Shown piece by piece: positions 36,274-48,041 of a stretch of DNA of 64,000 bases (position 1 is its first letter; each line of letters opens with the position of its first letter). This DNA comes from Rivularia sp. PCC 7116. GTDB taxonomy: Bacteria; Cyanobacteriota; Cyanobacteriia; Cyanobacteriales; Nostocaceae. The notes below the pieces were generated by a model. The model had not been told where the DNA came from, searched no databases, and saw only the letters and a list, made by a program, of their open reading frames with translations. The DNA lies in NCBI RefSeq assembly GCF_000316665.1, contig NC_019678.1, positions 3,100,001-3,164,000 on the forward strand. The letters are read 5' to 3'. Position numbers and translations under genes: made by a program.

Positions 36274-37304
36274 CTGTTTGGGGCATTTTAATAATGATTT
36301 ACCTTCCTAGCACGAACAGCAGGAGCGCATATTATCATTTACAAAACAAGATTCTCAATCATCTCTCACAAATCGTTAAGCAATCCTTGTTTAACTACTA
36401 GTCGGTTAAATTTTTGACTATACTTGATAAGTAGACAAAATTCTTTAGCCGATAAATTTTATCTCGTTCGCACTCTACTTTAGGTCTGTATTTAAAAACC
36501 TATACAGTAAATTTAAATAATTAGGTGGATTTGTTAAGACGACAAAAGGAAGCAAGGAATAAAAAAACCAAAGCTAAGATTTATAATTTTAATCTCTTCC
36601 ACTTTTGCCGTCTTCGGTATTGAGGCTTATAGAACAATTTGTTATCTACTTGAGACATTAGTTTACTTTACGACTTATCTTCAGCAAGCCTATTTGATAT
36701 CCACTCGCACATACTGTTTCTAGTTTAGAGCGCTTGAAGACTCTAGAGTGTGGCTTTCATCAAAAAAACTTTTTATGTATTGCATGGCTTTATGCGTAAA
36801 GAATGTATTCGCATAAGTAAATGAAGTAGAAATGAAGCCACAGAAACAGTTTCTAAAGAAGTGGTGAGAAATACTATTTTGATTGATTTAAGCTACGAGT
36901 GTGATTTGCAAGGTTCGCTTCATCAATCGTGTTTTATCAATAGGTATAAATCAGTTTGTATTTTAGGTCTTAGCTTGTTTTATAGCTAATCTAGGCTGTT
37001 TCTCCCATACCTAAACGCCCCACTTTGCTCTTTCTTTTTCATAAGGAAATGAATAATGAAAATAGAAGGTTATTAGTTGTACTTTAAGGAGAAAATCAAC
37101 CTAGATAATGCCAAAATGGCAGCAGTATCTCATTAAAACTACAAACTATGATGAAGTTTTTTTGAAGCTCTAACTTTCAATCGCAGCTTTTGAGAGGTAT
37201 TTCTACAGTCTATAAACGATTCAATAACTTAAGTAATAAATTTCTGAGGTGCAAGTATTTATCTGATTAGGCTTTCTCACAAGCCCAAAAGTCATATCTT
37301 GAAA
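36274..37304. other. Kilobase gap without recognised features
   Basis: I see no gene, tRNA or tandem repeat in these 1031 bases. The stretch is AT-rich with scattered short stop-bounded frames. A non-coding RNA could hide here, but no terminator-like hairpin or conserved motif supports one. Confidence 0.4.
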
Positions 37305-37808
37305 TTAATAAACTGTTCCGGATGAGTAAGCTGCAAGCTTAGATAATAATTCTTCATAAGTCATATGAGTAACTATAGGAGTTACAACATTATTTATAGA
37401 TTTTTCTACAGAATACAAAACTTGATTTAAACCATCTAACACCCTTGCAATCAATATTTTTTGATACATTCTTGACTTTGTTTTACAAGCTAGCTTGATG
37501 TTTCTAATCACTTTATTCATCGCTTTAGCTGCATTGGGAATACTAGCTCGGAATAATGCATCTCTAGCTGATTCTAAAAATAAAAATGCGGTAGTCAAAT
37601 CATGCACTTCCACCCCCCTCGCTGAGTTTTCTAATGGCTTCATGACATCAACAGCATCTTTGAGGTGAATTACAGCTTGCTGTAAATCTTCAAGTTCAAT
37701 TTTAGCTTCACCCACTTCAGAAACCCCGAACCAACTTAATTGATTATTAACAATAGTATTTGCTGATTTTGCTAATAAATTGACGATTCTTGCAAGTTTT
37801 AGATTCAT
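37305..37808 (-). CDS. Helical protein of unknown function
   Basis: The 167-residue product is mostly alpha-helical by pattern, with ELEDLQQAVIHLKDAVDVMK, LTTAFLFLESARDALFRASI and IARVLDGLNQVLYSVEKSIN. No signal, span or metal motif is visible. I chose the ATG at 37808; the frame also runs to a TTG at 37823. It is isolated between two long gaps. I do not recognise it. Confidence 0.6.
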   Translation of the reverse strand: MNLKLARIVNLLAKSANTIVNNQLSWFGVSEVGEAKIELEDLQQAVIHLKDAVDVMKPLENSARGVEVHDLTTAFLFLESARDALFRASIPNAAKAMNKVIRNIKLACKTKSRMYQKILIARVLDGLNQVLYSVEKSINNVVTPIVTHMTYEELLSKLAAYSSGTVY

Positions 37809-38296
37809 AGTTTTGAACAACACTACATATACAATTAAAATATTTGACAGCTTAAATTGAATAACAAGTATATTTACTTGTTAAATAAAAATGATTTTTA
37901 GCTAAAGTCATTCTATTCAATCAAAAATACAACTGGTTGATTATTAATAGATATTTAACTAGAAGCAATAAAAATTACCATTGTTATAGATTTTTTACAT
38001 AGAGACATTACAGAATGGATTTGGCTTTAAGGCTATAATTTTGTCTTCGACAAACTCAAGGAATAATTTTTTGTCCCATGTGTTTTAGTCGGGCTAATCG
38101 AAATATGTTGTTTTTATATTCAGCTGCTAAAAACAACTACAGGAAAATTTAATTATTTTATATACATGCTTTGACAGTGTGTATACTTATATAATTTACA
38201 CAAATTAAAGTTTTGTGGCAATTTTTTTTTATTTGTTGAAAAATTAATACAAGTAATAAATTGCAGCTTCAATATAGATTATTTAAAAATTTATTC
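37809..38296. other. AT-rich gap between the helical protein and ahcY terminator
   Basis: The roughly 490 bases contain no gene or repeat that I can name. They should include the promoter of the minus-strand helical protein. Confidence 0.4.
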
Positions 38297-38324
38297 AAAA
38301 AAAAGATGGGCATTGAAGCCCATC
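38297..38324 (-). terminator. Terminator of ahcY
   Basis: GATGGGC pairs with GCCCATC around a six-base loop; on the minus strand eight T residues follow. It lies about 50 bases after the ahcY stop. Confidence 0.88.
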
Positions 38325-38374
38325 CCTTTAAAAATTAGAATTTAATTCAGAAGTTAATTCCGAAGCAATTTTAC

Positions 38375-39667
<1,293 letters not shown>

Positions 39668-39681
39668 TCAGGTAAAAATGT

Positions 39682-39699
39682 TGCATCTTACAAGATGCA
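39682..39699. promoter_or_regulatory. 18-bp palindrome upstream of ahcY
   Basis: TGCATCTTACAAGATGCA has an eight-base perfect stem with a two-base centre and lies about 30 bases before the ahcY start. Its size and place fit an operator or a small leader hairpin. It does not match the SAH riboswitch consensus as far as I can tell. Confidence 0.45.
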
Positions 39700-40061
39700 C
39701 TCTACTAGATTAGAACAAGTCTGGCAAATATACAGCATGATTTGCTTCTATTTTGGTCAAAGTTGAAAATTCTATCTTTTCCCCTTGCCTACCCATTGCT
39801 CCTCAAATTGTTGTTGGTTTTATACCCAGCCCACATACTGCTGATACTGGTTGAAGGGATTTGACCTCAAGCCTAATTTGCTCAAATCCTTGTGCTGCCA
39901 ACTGTTCTACCAATGCTTTACCAATACTTTTTGTTGTTTGTTCTTGGACATATTTTCCTCTGGTTTGAGTACGCGCCAAATTTCGTGAAATACTTCGGAG
40001 AAGCAAATTAAGTATTACTTATCTACAGATACTCCCTTCCCGGTAGAAGATTTCCTATGAC

Positions 40062-40149
40062 GTAGGTTGGTTTGAACGCAGTGTAAGCGGAGCTTTCTCG
40101 TAGAGTAACCCAACACCAGCGTTGGGTTTCGTTCCTCAACCCAACCTAC
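40062..40149. repeat. Palindromic element, GTAGGTTGG termini
   Basis: GTAGGTTGG at 40062-40070 is mirrored by CCAACCTAC at 40141-40149. The interior contains ACCCAACACCAGCGTTGGGT, itself a hairpin. It belongs to the same broad family as 9493-9573 and 58279-58350. The DNA between ahcY and this element (39700-40061) shows no confident gene. Confidence 0.75.
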
Positions 40150-40253
40150 AATTTTTAGGTAATCTTAGAGCGGAATGGGAGTAGGTAGCAAAAACAGAAA
40201 CTATTTGCCAAAATCGATGTCAGCTAACTCCAAGGGCAAAAAGGGGGTATTAA

Positions 40254-41861
40254 TTGCGCTATCGATTTATTGTTATAGCTTTATGTTCAATATTGATGAC
40301 TTTGGGGATTGATGCCAAAGTGGGTATGGCACAGTTTCCTTTTTATTCGCAAATAAAACCGCCTTCTTTAAATATAAATATTAAAGACTTAGAAAATAAA
40401 GTTGTTGCTGGTTCAATTTATTTGGATGGAAAACTTTTGTTTTCGATTGCAGCACCAAGAGCAAGCTTAAACGAGCGGTTGCAAAATATTCAGAATAATT
40501 TAGCTCAAATAAGCAAAGCTTACTTCCAAAAACCTGAAAAGAAACTAAATATAGAAGTTCGTAATGCAAACGGTAACCCAGTAATTTACGTAAACGAACG
40601 ATATCTTCTGACTGTAACTGCTGAAGATGCAAAATTGCGGGGTATGAATACTACAGCTTTAGCTGAAGCTATTAAACTAGAACTAATGCAAGGGTTTGAG
40701 GAAGCAAGATACGAGCGAACTATTGAATTTATCACCGAACAAGCTAAAACTGCTGCGATGGTTTTAGCAATAATGATTGCTATGAGCGGTGGGGTTTTTT
40801 ACTTCTTACATCCTTCTAAAAATTATTCTGGGGAAGCAGCTTTAACCCCCGCACAAAAGGCTTACAGACCAATATCAACATTACTTGATAAACAGCAGCA
40901 AGGACATATAAAAGAGGTCAAAAGGCGATTATTTCAGATTGCTCAAGCCGGAATTTGGGGAGGCGGGAGTTTGATTATATTAAGCTTTTTTCCTTACACG
41001 CGAGCTTTGCAAGTTGGAATCATTGCTGTTTTGAAAATTCCTTTACGTTTGGGAATTGTTGCGCTGGTAATTTATGTAGCTATTCGTCTTAGTTATGCCT
41101 TAACAGAGCGTTTGACTTCTGCTTTTGTGAAAAGTACTACTTTATTGACTCCAGAAACTTCTGAAAGATTGCAGCTTAGAGTCTCAACTATATCCGGTGT
41201 AGCAAAAAGCATAATTACTTTTATTTGGTTAGGAGTAGGAATTTTGCTAGCTTTGACTGCTTTAGGAATAGATATAATTCCACTACTTGCTGGTGTCAGT
41301 TTAATTGGTGTGGCGCTTTCTCTCGCTTCCCAAAGTTTAATAAAAGATGCGATTAACGGCTTTCTAATTATTATGGAAGACCAGTATGCTTTGGGTGATG
41401 TAATTACGGTAGGTGATGTTGGGGGATTAGTAGAAAATCTCAACTTACGTATAACACAGGTACGCGATGCTGAAGGACGTTTAATTACTATTCCTAACAG
41501 TGAAATAAAAATAGTTGCTAATCTTTCTAGCCGGTGGTCCCGTGCCGATTTAAATATACCAGTAGCTTATCAAGCTGATATTGACCATGCTTTACAACTG
41601 ATTAAAAATGTCGGCTTAGATATGGATCGAGATGTCTTATGGGATCATCAAATTATCGAGCCACCCGAAGTTTTGGGAGTCGAGAACTTCGGCGATCGCG
41701 GTTTAATAGTTCGCGTTTGGATTAAAACCCAGCCTCTCAAACAATGGAATGTAGCTAGAGAATACCGTCGTCGCCTCAAAATTGCTTTCGATCAAGCCGG
41801 AATAAGTATTCCCGTACCTCAGCAAACAGTTTGGCTAAATTCGGCGAACATTAAACAGTAA
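40254..41861 (+). CDS. MscS-family mechanosensitive channel with signal peptide
   Basis: The 535-residue protein has an N-terminal signal (FIVIALCSILMTLGIDAKVG, cleavage near MAQF) and a periplasmic domain to about residue 165. Several membrane spans follow, and the MscS pore region and beta domain are clear: LLAGVSLIGVALSLASQSLI, GFLIIMEDQYALGDVITVGD and ITIPNSEIK. The C-terminal alpha/beta domain ends about residue 530. Such channels release solutes on osmotic downshock. The start is a TTG at 40254. Confidence 0.92.
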   Translation: MRYRFIVIALCSILMTLGIDAKVGMAQFPFYSQIKPPSLNINIKDLENKVVAGSIYLDGKLLFSIAAPRASLNERLQNIQNNLAQISKAYFQKPEKKLNIEVRNANGNPVIYVNERYLLTVTAEDAKLRGMNTTALAEAIKLELMQGFEEARYERTIEFITEQAKTAAMVLAIMIAMSGGVFYFLHPSKNYSGEAALTPAQKAYRPISTLLDKQQQGHIKEVKRRLFQIAQAGIWGGGSLIILSFFPYTRALQVGIIAVLKIPLRLGIVALVIYVAIRLSYALTERLTSAFVKSTTLLTPETSERLQLRVSTISGVAKSIITFIWLGVGILLALTALGIDIIPLLAGVSLIGVALSLASQSLIKDAINGFLIIMEDQYALGDVITVGDVGGLVENLNLRITQVRDAEGRLITIPNSEIKIVANLSSRWSRADLNIPVAYQADIDHALQLIKNVGLDMDRDVLWDHQIIEPPEVLGVENFGDRGLIVRVWIKTQPLKQWNVAREYRRRLKIAFDQAGISIPVPQQTVWLNSANIKQ

Positions 41862-42043
41862 ATGGCTATCAGAGATAGGCGAGTAGTTACTGAAAATTAT
41901 CGCTTCCTCAAATCCCCTACTTAACAAATCGGGGAGCTTTACCTACTCCTAAATAAAAATTGCCTATTTAGTACATTTGAACTAAAATAGAATTAAAGGC
42001 GATATAAAAGCCTGCAACAAGATAAATATTTAAATATTGCCCT

Positions 42044-42307
42044 ATGGTTAAGCATTTTATTTTGAGTATCAATCCTACTGCTAAGCACGAATGGGATAGA
42101 TGTATTTTGCGTGATGTGCTTAGTTCAAAGCGTCCGGATATTGCTAAGTTAATAGCCGAAGAAGTTGATGCTGATGGAGGTAATTATTTGATTAGCGTGA
42201 ATATTGATATAGAAGTTTTGCAGCAAGAAAAAGCTCCGACAGCCGAACAGTTACAGTTTTCCTTTACAGAAGCATCCCAAAAGCCCCAGTTGCGCGAAGC
42301 TGCATGA
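42044..42307 (+). CDS. Small hypothetical protein
   Basis: The 87-residue product begins MVKHFILSINPTAKHEWDR and contains LSSKRPDIAKLIAEEVDADG and YLISVNIDIEVLQQ. It has an ATG start and well-behaved amino acid composition. I do not recognise the family. It lies downstream of the MscS gene and next to a repeat tract. Confidence 0.55.
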   Translation: MVKHFILSINPTAKHEWDRCILRDVLSSKRPDIAKLIAEEVDADGGNYLISVNIDIEVLQQEKAPTAEQLQFSFTEASQKPQLREAA

Positions 42308-42339
42308 GAGAGGATGGGGAGAAGGGGAAACAAGGAGAG

Positions 42340-42445
42340 AGGGAGTGAGGGAGTGAGGGAGGAAATAAAAAATCAACATCACATTACCCCATCACCCCAT
42401 CACTCCGTAAGCTATGCCCCATGCCCTATGCCCTATGCCCCATTC
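42340..42445. repeat. GAGGGAGT and CCCTATG heptamer tracts
   Basis: GGGAGTGAGGGAGTGAGGGA at about 42340-42361 is followed by CCCCATCAC units and then CCCTATGCC units to about 42445. The last units encode the C-terminal residues MGHRA and the stop codon of the minus-strand glycosyltransferase. Confidence 0.8.
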
Positions 42446-43577
42446 CTAACTGTTGAAGTAGTCGAGCGATTTGCTGGTTGATATTGGCGACATGAAATCT
42501 TTTGCTGGCGCTGTCTTTCGCTTGTAGTGCGATCGCGTCAGTTTTTTGTTTGTCTTGGAGGCAGGTTTTAATAACTTCGGTAAGTTCTTGGGGATTACCA
42601 GGAGTAGATAAAAACCCATTTACACCGGATTCGACTAATTCAACTGCACCACCGGATGCTGCTGCTACTACTGGTGTTCCGGATAGCATGGCTTCTACGA
42701 TGACTCTGCCAAAAGGTTCGGGAGAAGTGGAGGTATGTGCTACTAAATCGCAAGCTGCCATGAGCAGGGGAATATCGTTACGAAAACCTAAAAATTTAAC
42801 TCGGTTTTGTAGCTGTAGCGAATCAATTTGCTGATGTAGCTGTTTGACATAGTCTTGTTCGCCAAATAAAGCATCCCCAACTAAAATTACCGAAACTTCT
42901 GGCGGACATTTTGCCAGTGCTTCAATTAATATATGCTGTCCTTTCCAAGGTGCAAGACGGCTGAAGTGTCCGACAAGAAATTTATCGTCGAGTTCTAATT
43001 GTTGTCTAATTTGATTAATTTCTGTTTCGTTACTTATATATTTTTGCGGTTCAAAACCGTTATAAACGATTTCGACTAATTCAGCTTTGCCACCTGCTTC
43101 AATAAAGGCTTTTTTACTAGCTTCAGAATTAACAATAACTAAAGATGCCCGATTGGCTAAATTAACCGAAATATTGATGTTTGTTTTACTAAAATGTTCT
43201 GCTGAAAGAATATCGTGTAAGTGAAATACCAAAGGGCGACGGCTGAAAAAACTAGCTATTGCCCCTACAACTAAGGCTTTTTGAGTATTCGCGTAAATTA
43301 AATCGTAATTTCGGGCAGTTTTTACAACTTTGCTAATTAAAGGTGCAAGCTGAGTAATACTTGCTAATCCTTGGCTGAGAGAACTTTCTTTTTTTACCTG
43401 TATGGCTTGATTTGTTAAAACCTCTACAGGGATATCATTTTTCTCTAACAAATCTTTGAAAGAACCGTCGGCGAATAATCCTACTAAGCAATTTTTTTGA
43501 TATGGTTTAGCAATATCTATTAAACATAGTTCGGCACCACCGGGTTTGCCACTTTGATCTAAAAATAAGATTTTCAT
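42426..43577 (-). CDS. GT4-family glycosyltransferase
   Basis: The 383-residue enzyme has the GT-B fold of family 4: an N-terminal SGKPGGAELCLIDIA, the acceptor-domain VFHLHDILS, and the donor domain with GHFSRLAPWKGQHILIEAL, VKFLGFRNDIPLLMAACDL and the EPFGRVIVEAMLSGTPVVA motif carrying the conserved E-x7-E. It likely adds sugars to a polysaccharide or glycolipid. A second GT4 gene lies 106 bases upstream on the same strand, so they may work together. The last five residues come from a repeat tract. Confidence 0.9.
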   Translation of the reverse strand: MKILFLDQSGKPGGAELCLIDIAKPYQKNCLVGLFADGSFKDLLEKNDIPVEVLTNQAIQVKKESSLSQGLASITQLAPLISKVVKTARNYDLIYANTQKALVVGAIASFFSRRPLVFHLHDILSAEHFSKTNINISVNLANRASLVIVNSEASKKAFIEAGGKAELVEIVYNGFEPQKYISNETEINQIRQQLELDDKFLVGHFSRLAPWKGQHILIEALAKCPPEVSVILVGDALFGEQDYVKQLHQQIDSLQLQNRVKFLGFRNDIPLLMAACDLVAHTSTSPEPFGRVIVEAMLSGTPVVAAASGGAVELVESGVNGFLSTPGNPQELTEVIKTCLQDKQKTDAIALQAKDSASKRFHVANINQQIARLLQQLGMGHRA

Positions 43578-43683
43578 AATTTATAATTGGGCATTCGGCA
43601 TGGGGAATAGGGAATTGGGCATTGGGCATTGGAAGTTGAGAGCAGCGATTAGATTTATTTGTTCCCCCTCTTCCCCATCTCTC

Positions 43684-44889
43684 CTAACTAATCCCTTCAC
43701 CTAAAATAACTTTTCTAACTTCTTTGGTGATTTTATCCCAATCGAAATTATCAACCGCATATTGGCGACATTCTTCCCGTGAAGGTTTGGCTATTTCTCC
43801 TAAGAATACCTGTTCTAATTTCTTTGCAATAGCACTGACTTCAATGGAATCGGTTATTAAATGAGGTGAAAAATGTTCGAGAATTTCTGGCATTCCACCT
43901 ACAGGGGTACAAATAACGGGAGTACCACAAGCAAGGGATTCAACTATTGCTAACCCGAAACCTTCAAAGGATTGGGAAGGCATAATTGATAAATCTGCTG
44001 CTTGATAAGCTACTGGTAAAAGTTCATCGGGTAGGAAACCCAAAAACTTGACGTTGTCTTCCAGCCCTAATTCTGTAACCTGTTGCTGTAAGCTAGTTTG
44101 TAAAGGTCCTCTTCCGGCGATCGCTAAAAATATATTGGGGATTTTTGGCTTAATTTGGGCTATAGCCGTGAGTAATTTATCAAGTCCAACTCGATGTACC
44201 AAACGTCGAGATGTAAACAAAGTTGGACGCTCTATTGACCATCCTAATTTAATCCGTGCTTCTTGAATTGATAAGTTGGGTTTAAAGCTATCGATGTCTA
44301 CTCCACCAGGAATAACATGGATTTTTTCCCAAGGAATTTGATACTTTTGATGCAGAATATTTCCGAATGCTTTGCTTAAAACAATAAAACGATCGCAGCG
44401 TTGATAAGTTCTTTGTTCAACTAAAGATTTTTTCAGCAAAGCTGTAATGCTACTAATTCCTTCTTCTAAAGATTCAGATGCCCAAGGACCGTGAAAATTA
44501 AAGGTTATTGGCACATCTTCAGGTATTAAGTCTAATATTGGGAAACTATATAGTGCAAAATGCAAATTTACTGCATCTAGCTTGTGTTTTCTTGTATTTA
44601 TTGTATTTTTAAAGTTATTTCTAAGCTTCCATAACCTTTGCAATATAGGAGTATCTGGTGCAGCCAAATTCGTCATGGTGATGGGAAGATTAGTTTCATT
44701 CTCGGGTAAACCCACCCCACATAATTCTACTTGGTCTTTATTATTGGCTAACCTCAGTGTAAGTTCGTAAACATACCTTTCTAATCCTCCAGGAGTTTTA
44801 GGAAACCAGCCCAAACCTAAGCAAAGTATAGATGCAGGCTTTACTGATGTATAGTTTGTTTCATTACATATCACTTTTGCTACTCCCAT
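43684..44889 (-). CDS. GT4-family glycosyltransferase
   Basis: The 401-residue protein is a second GT-B family 4 enzyme, with LGLGWFPKTPGGLERYVYEL, TFNFHGPWASES, VIPGGVDIDSFKPN, LFTSRRLVHRVGLDKLLTAI and the EGFGLAIVESLACGTPVICT donor motif. The two tandem transferases suggest a shared exopolysaccharide or glycan step, but no polymerase, flippase or export gene is next to them. Sugar and acceptor are unknown. Confidence 0.9.
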   Translation of the reverse strand: MGVAKVICNETNYTSVKPASILCLGLGWFPKTPGGLERYVYELTLRLANNKDQVELCGVGLPENETNLPITMTNLAAPDTPILQRLWKLRNNFKNTINTRKHKLDAVNLHFALYSFPILDLIPEDVPITFNFHGPWASESLEEGISSITALLKKSLVEQRTYQRCDRFIVLSKAFGNILHQKYQIPWEKIHVIPGGVDIDSFKPNLSIQEARIKLGWSIERPTLFTSRRLVHRVGLDKLLTAIAQIKPKIPNIFLAIAGRGPLQTSLQQQVTELGLEDNVKFLGFLPDELLPVAYQAADLSIMPSQSFEGFGLAIVESLACGTPVICTPVGGMPEILEHFSPHLITDSIEVSAIAKKLEQVFLGEIAKPSREECRQYAVDNFDWDKITKEVRKVILGEGIS

Positions 44890-45633
44890 ATAACTAATAA
44901 TTTTCTTTATAATCTTTGAATTTATGCTTGTTCAAGTTTGGATAACTAACGTTTTCAATATCTAAAATATATTGGCGCTTAGGATATAATCCGTCTTATT
45001 TTAGCTTGTTGGCAACTGTTTTTACCTATTTTTTGTAGATTTTATATTTTTTGATGACGATTCATATTTTAATTATGACCGCTATCCAATAATCATAATT
45101 AGCAATTAATAGCTATAAAACTATTTGTAATTAAAACTACATTATATTAAAAACGTATTTAAAGTTACAGACGTATTTAAGTTAATCAATTATCCATTTT
45201 GATATTGGAACTTGAAAATAATTGATTCTAATTTAAATATCTCATGTTACTTTGATGAATTTTATGTAAAACAAATCCAATTTTTGTAATTAATCATTAT
45301 TCTTATTGATGAAAGCTAAATTAAAAAGCTGCCATTGTATAGAAGTATAAGGTATTTGAAGTAATGAAATATTTGCTTCTTATTCTTTTTATTCATTTCT
45401 CATACAAGCTTTTTAATTAGTCTAGCAATAAGATGTTGACAAAAATAGATATATATAAATTTCAAGATATTAATGAAAAAGCAGTCTAGAGAGAAACAGT
45501 ATCTATAGCTAGGAATACCAGGTTTGTTCTAAAGCCTAATCGATATATTATCTATTAGACACATAGATTTTGTTTATAGATTGAATTAGCTTTGCTGTAA
45601 TACGTAGACAGTAATTAATAGTTAAGGTAGTTT
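44890..45633. other. AT-rich divergent intergenic region
   Basis: This 744-base region separates the glycosyltransferase gene from the beta-propeller gene and should hold both promoters. It is very AT-rich, and I see no gene, tandem repeat or strong hairpin. Confidence 0.4.
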
Positions 45634-47871
45634 ATGATTAACAGATTTATAGCGGTTTTTCGTAGCTTTATCCAGAACAAGATAAACCAAGCTACGCTTC
45701 TTTATTCTTATATAAAGCATTTATTCAGCAATGAAGGCATAAAATATCGTAAAACTGAAAAATTTTTATTATTGTTAAGTGCTGCTTTAGCAGTTTCAAT
45801 CATAGTTGCAATTCATTTTGATGGAAAAGTAGCTCCTGCGGCTTCTTCAACTCGCTATACAACTTCGTGGATTGGTAATAGTTTTGGTGGCGGTGATAAA
45901 TGGGTGCAAATCCAAATCAGTGGAATGTATGTAGCTCCTGATGGAACTATTTATACGAACAGTGAATGGGATGAAGCTGGTAGAGAAGTAGGTATTTATA
46001 AAAATGGGGATGTAGTTGGAAAAGCCGAAGATTTACATGGATGGGGAAGAAGCGGTGGAGTTGCAATTACCGCGAACGATAAATACATCTATGTCGCCAT
46101 GGAGCAGTCGGAGATTGGCCAGAAAAAAGCAGGTTATCCACCAAAAGGAACGAATTGGTATTGCGTAAGACGCTATGATTTAAATGGAAAAATAGCACCT
46201 TTCTCGAATGGTAAAGGGTGGGATAAAAGTATGTTAATTGTCAATACTAAAGATGAAGTAAAGGGATTAGCAACTGTAAGTAGAGAGCTATTTGTCAGCG
46301 ATAAATCTGCGAATAAGGTGCGCGTTTATAATACAGAAACGATGCAGGAATTACGCAGTTTTAACGTTGCGGAACCAGGAAATATAGCTGTTGATAAAAA
46401 AGGTGATTTATGGATTATCGCCAATAACGAAATTGTACATTATTCCAAACAAGGTAAACAGTTACCGGGAATAATTTCAGGTTTAGAGAATCCCAGTGCA
46501 GTTGCTGTTGATAATCGCGATAGACTCTTAGTTGCAAAAAACGGTCGCAGACAGCAAATTATTATTTACAATATTAAAAATAAACCGAAACAAATTGGGA
46601 CTTTTGGCGAAGAAGGTGGAATTTATGCCGGAATTCCGGGAGCTGTTAAAGATTTAAAATTTTACGGTATTTCAGGGGTAGGTAGCGATAGCAGCGGAAA
46701 TATTTATATTAGTAATGATGGTTTTGAACGTTCAGGAGTAGATTTACGCAAGTTTTCGGCATCCGGTAAATTACAGTGGAAGTTATTAGGATTGCAATTT
46801 CTCGATAACGCTGACGTAGATCCAGCAACCAATGGTTTAAGTGTATATACCAAAAATGAGCGCTTTGCGATGGATTTTAGCAAGCAAGCCGGGAAAGAAG
46901 CAACTTACAAAGGCTATACATTAAACGCTTTCAAATACCCTCAAGATCCTCGGTTACATACCGCTCCCGATGCACCTTTTGTACGTAACATTCAAGGCAA
47001 AAAGTTTCTCTTCCTAACCAATATGTACGGAGGAATGCTGCAAATTTACCGTTTTAACGAAAAAACCGATGGTGAAATTGCTATACCTTCAGGGATGTTT
47101 GTTACTACTCACCCAAATGGTAAACCAGCTTTAGGGAGTGATTATCCTCCGTTTCAACCTAGTAAAGGTGAATGGATTTGGCGAGATAAAAACGGTAACG
47201 GTAAGTTTGAGAGCAACGAATACGATAAAAGCGAAGACCATCCTTATATTGGTGGATGGTGGGTAGATAGTAAAGGCGACATTTGGAAAAATTTACGTAC
47301 TCAAGATGGTGTCGGAATTCGTCATTTTCCGTTACAGGGATTGGATAAAAACGGAAACCCCATCTACAGCTACAGCAAGATGGAAAAAATTGCTCATCCG
47401 AAAATATTTGGTGACTTACGCAGGATTGAATACTTTCCCGAAACCGACACCATGTATTTATCGGGTTATACAGAAGAGAATCCAGCAATTAACAGCGACT
47501 ATGCTAAATTAATCGGTTCCGAAATCGCTCGTTACGACAATTGGAGTAAAGGCAATCGTCAACCAAAATATCGGATAGTGCTTCCCGTAGATAGGAGCGC
47601 ACCTCCAGACGTATTAAATCCAGCAGCAATGAGTGTAGCTGGTGATTATGTATTTGCTGTGACGGTTAAAAAGGCGGAAGTTTACGTTTACGATGCCAAA
47701 ACCGGAAGACAAGTCAAGGTATTAAAACCTGGAGCAGAAGTTTTCGGGGAAACTGGTTGGGTTGATATTCCTTATGGGGTGCGTGCTTTTAAACGTAAAA
47801 ATGGCGAATATTTGGTATTTGTCGAAGAAGATGCCAAAGCTAAAGTCATGATGTACCGGTTTAACAGTTAA
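45634..47871 (+). CDS. Secreted or anchored beta-propeller (NHL-like) protein with EF-hand-like loop
   Basis: The 745-residue protein has a membrane anchor or signal at about 44-61 (LLLLSAALAVSIIVAIHF). Propeller-like repeats follow: GMYVAPDGTIYTNSEWDEAG, PGNIAVDKKGDLWIIANN, PSAVAVDNRDRLLVAKNG and VGSDSSGNIYISNDG. Near residue 518 the loop DKNGNGKFESNEYD matches an EF-hand calcium loop. No catalytic domain is recognised. It stands alone, and its stop lies in an AACAGTT heptamer tract. Binding or structural roles at the cell surface are plausible. Confidence 0.8.
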   Translation: MINRFIAVFRSFIQNKINQATLLYSYIKHLFSNEGIKYRKTEKFLLLLSAALAVSIIVAIHFDGKVAPAASSTRYTTSWIGNSFGGGDKWVQIQISGMYVAPDGTIYTNSEWDEAGREVGIYKNGDVVGKAEDLHGWGRSGGVAITANDKYIYVAMEQSEIGQKKAGYPPKGTNWYCVRRYDLNGKIAPFSNGKGWDKSMLIVNTKDEVKGLATVSRELFVSDKSANKVRVYNTETMQELRSFNVAEPGNIAVDKKGDLWIIANNEIVHYSKQGKQLPGIISGLENPSAVAVDNRDRLLVAKNGRRQQIIIYNIKNKPKQIGTFGEEGGIYAGIPGAVKDLKFYGISGVGSDSSGNIYISNDGFERSGVDLRKFSASGKLQWKLLGLQFLDNADVDPATNGLSVYTKNERFAMDFSKQAGKEATYKGYTLNAFKYPQDPRLHTAPDAPFVRNIQGKKFLFLTNMYGGMLQIYRFNEKTDGEIAIPSGMFVTTHPNGKPALGSDYPPFQPSKGEWIWRDKNGNGKFESNEYDKSEDHPYIGGWWVDSKGDIWKNLRTQDGVGIRHFPLQGLDKNGNPIYSYSKMEKIAHPKIFGDLRRIEYFPETDTMYLSGYTEENPAINSDYAKLIGSEIARYDNWSKGNRQPKYRIVLPVDRSAPPDVLNPAAMSVAGDYVFAVTVKKAEVYVYDAKTGRQVKVLKPGAEVFGETGWVDIPYGVRAFKRKNGEYLVFVEEDAKAKVMMYRFNS

Positions 47872-48035
47872 CAGTTAACAGTGAGCAGTGAGCAGCGAGC
47901 AGTTACTCGTTTTAAGTAGCAAGTAGCAAGTAGCAAGTAGCGAGTTAAAATTACCAATGCCCAATGCCCAATGCCCAATGCCCAATTACCAATTACCAAT
48001 TACCAATTCCCAATTACCAATTCCCAATGCCCAAT
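47866..48035. repeat. Mixed heptamer tract (AACAGTT, AGTAGCA, CCCAATG, CCAATTA)
   Basis: Four kinds of heptamer unit follow one another: AACAGTTAACAGTGAGCAG (47866-47905), AAGTAGC (about 47916-47944), CCCAATG (47956-47985) and CCAATTA/CCAATTC (47985-48035). The first holds the stop codon of the propeller gene, and the last reaches within seven bases of the pyrB stop. Confidence 0.88.
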
Positions 48036-48041
48036 TAATCA

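Noticed and set aside
39803-40006. 67-residue minus frame upstream of mscS
   Set aside because: It begins with TTG, has no clear ribosome site and matches no family I know, though the sequence looks somewhat protein-like; it may be a relic.
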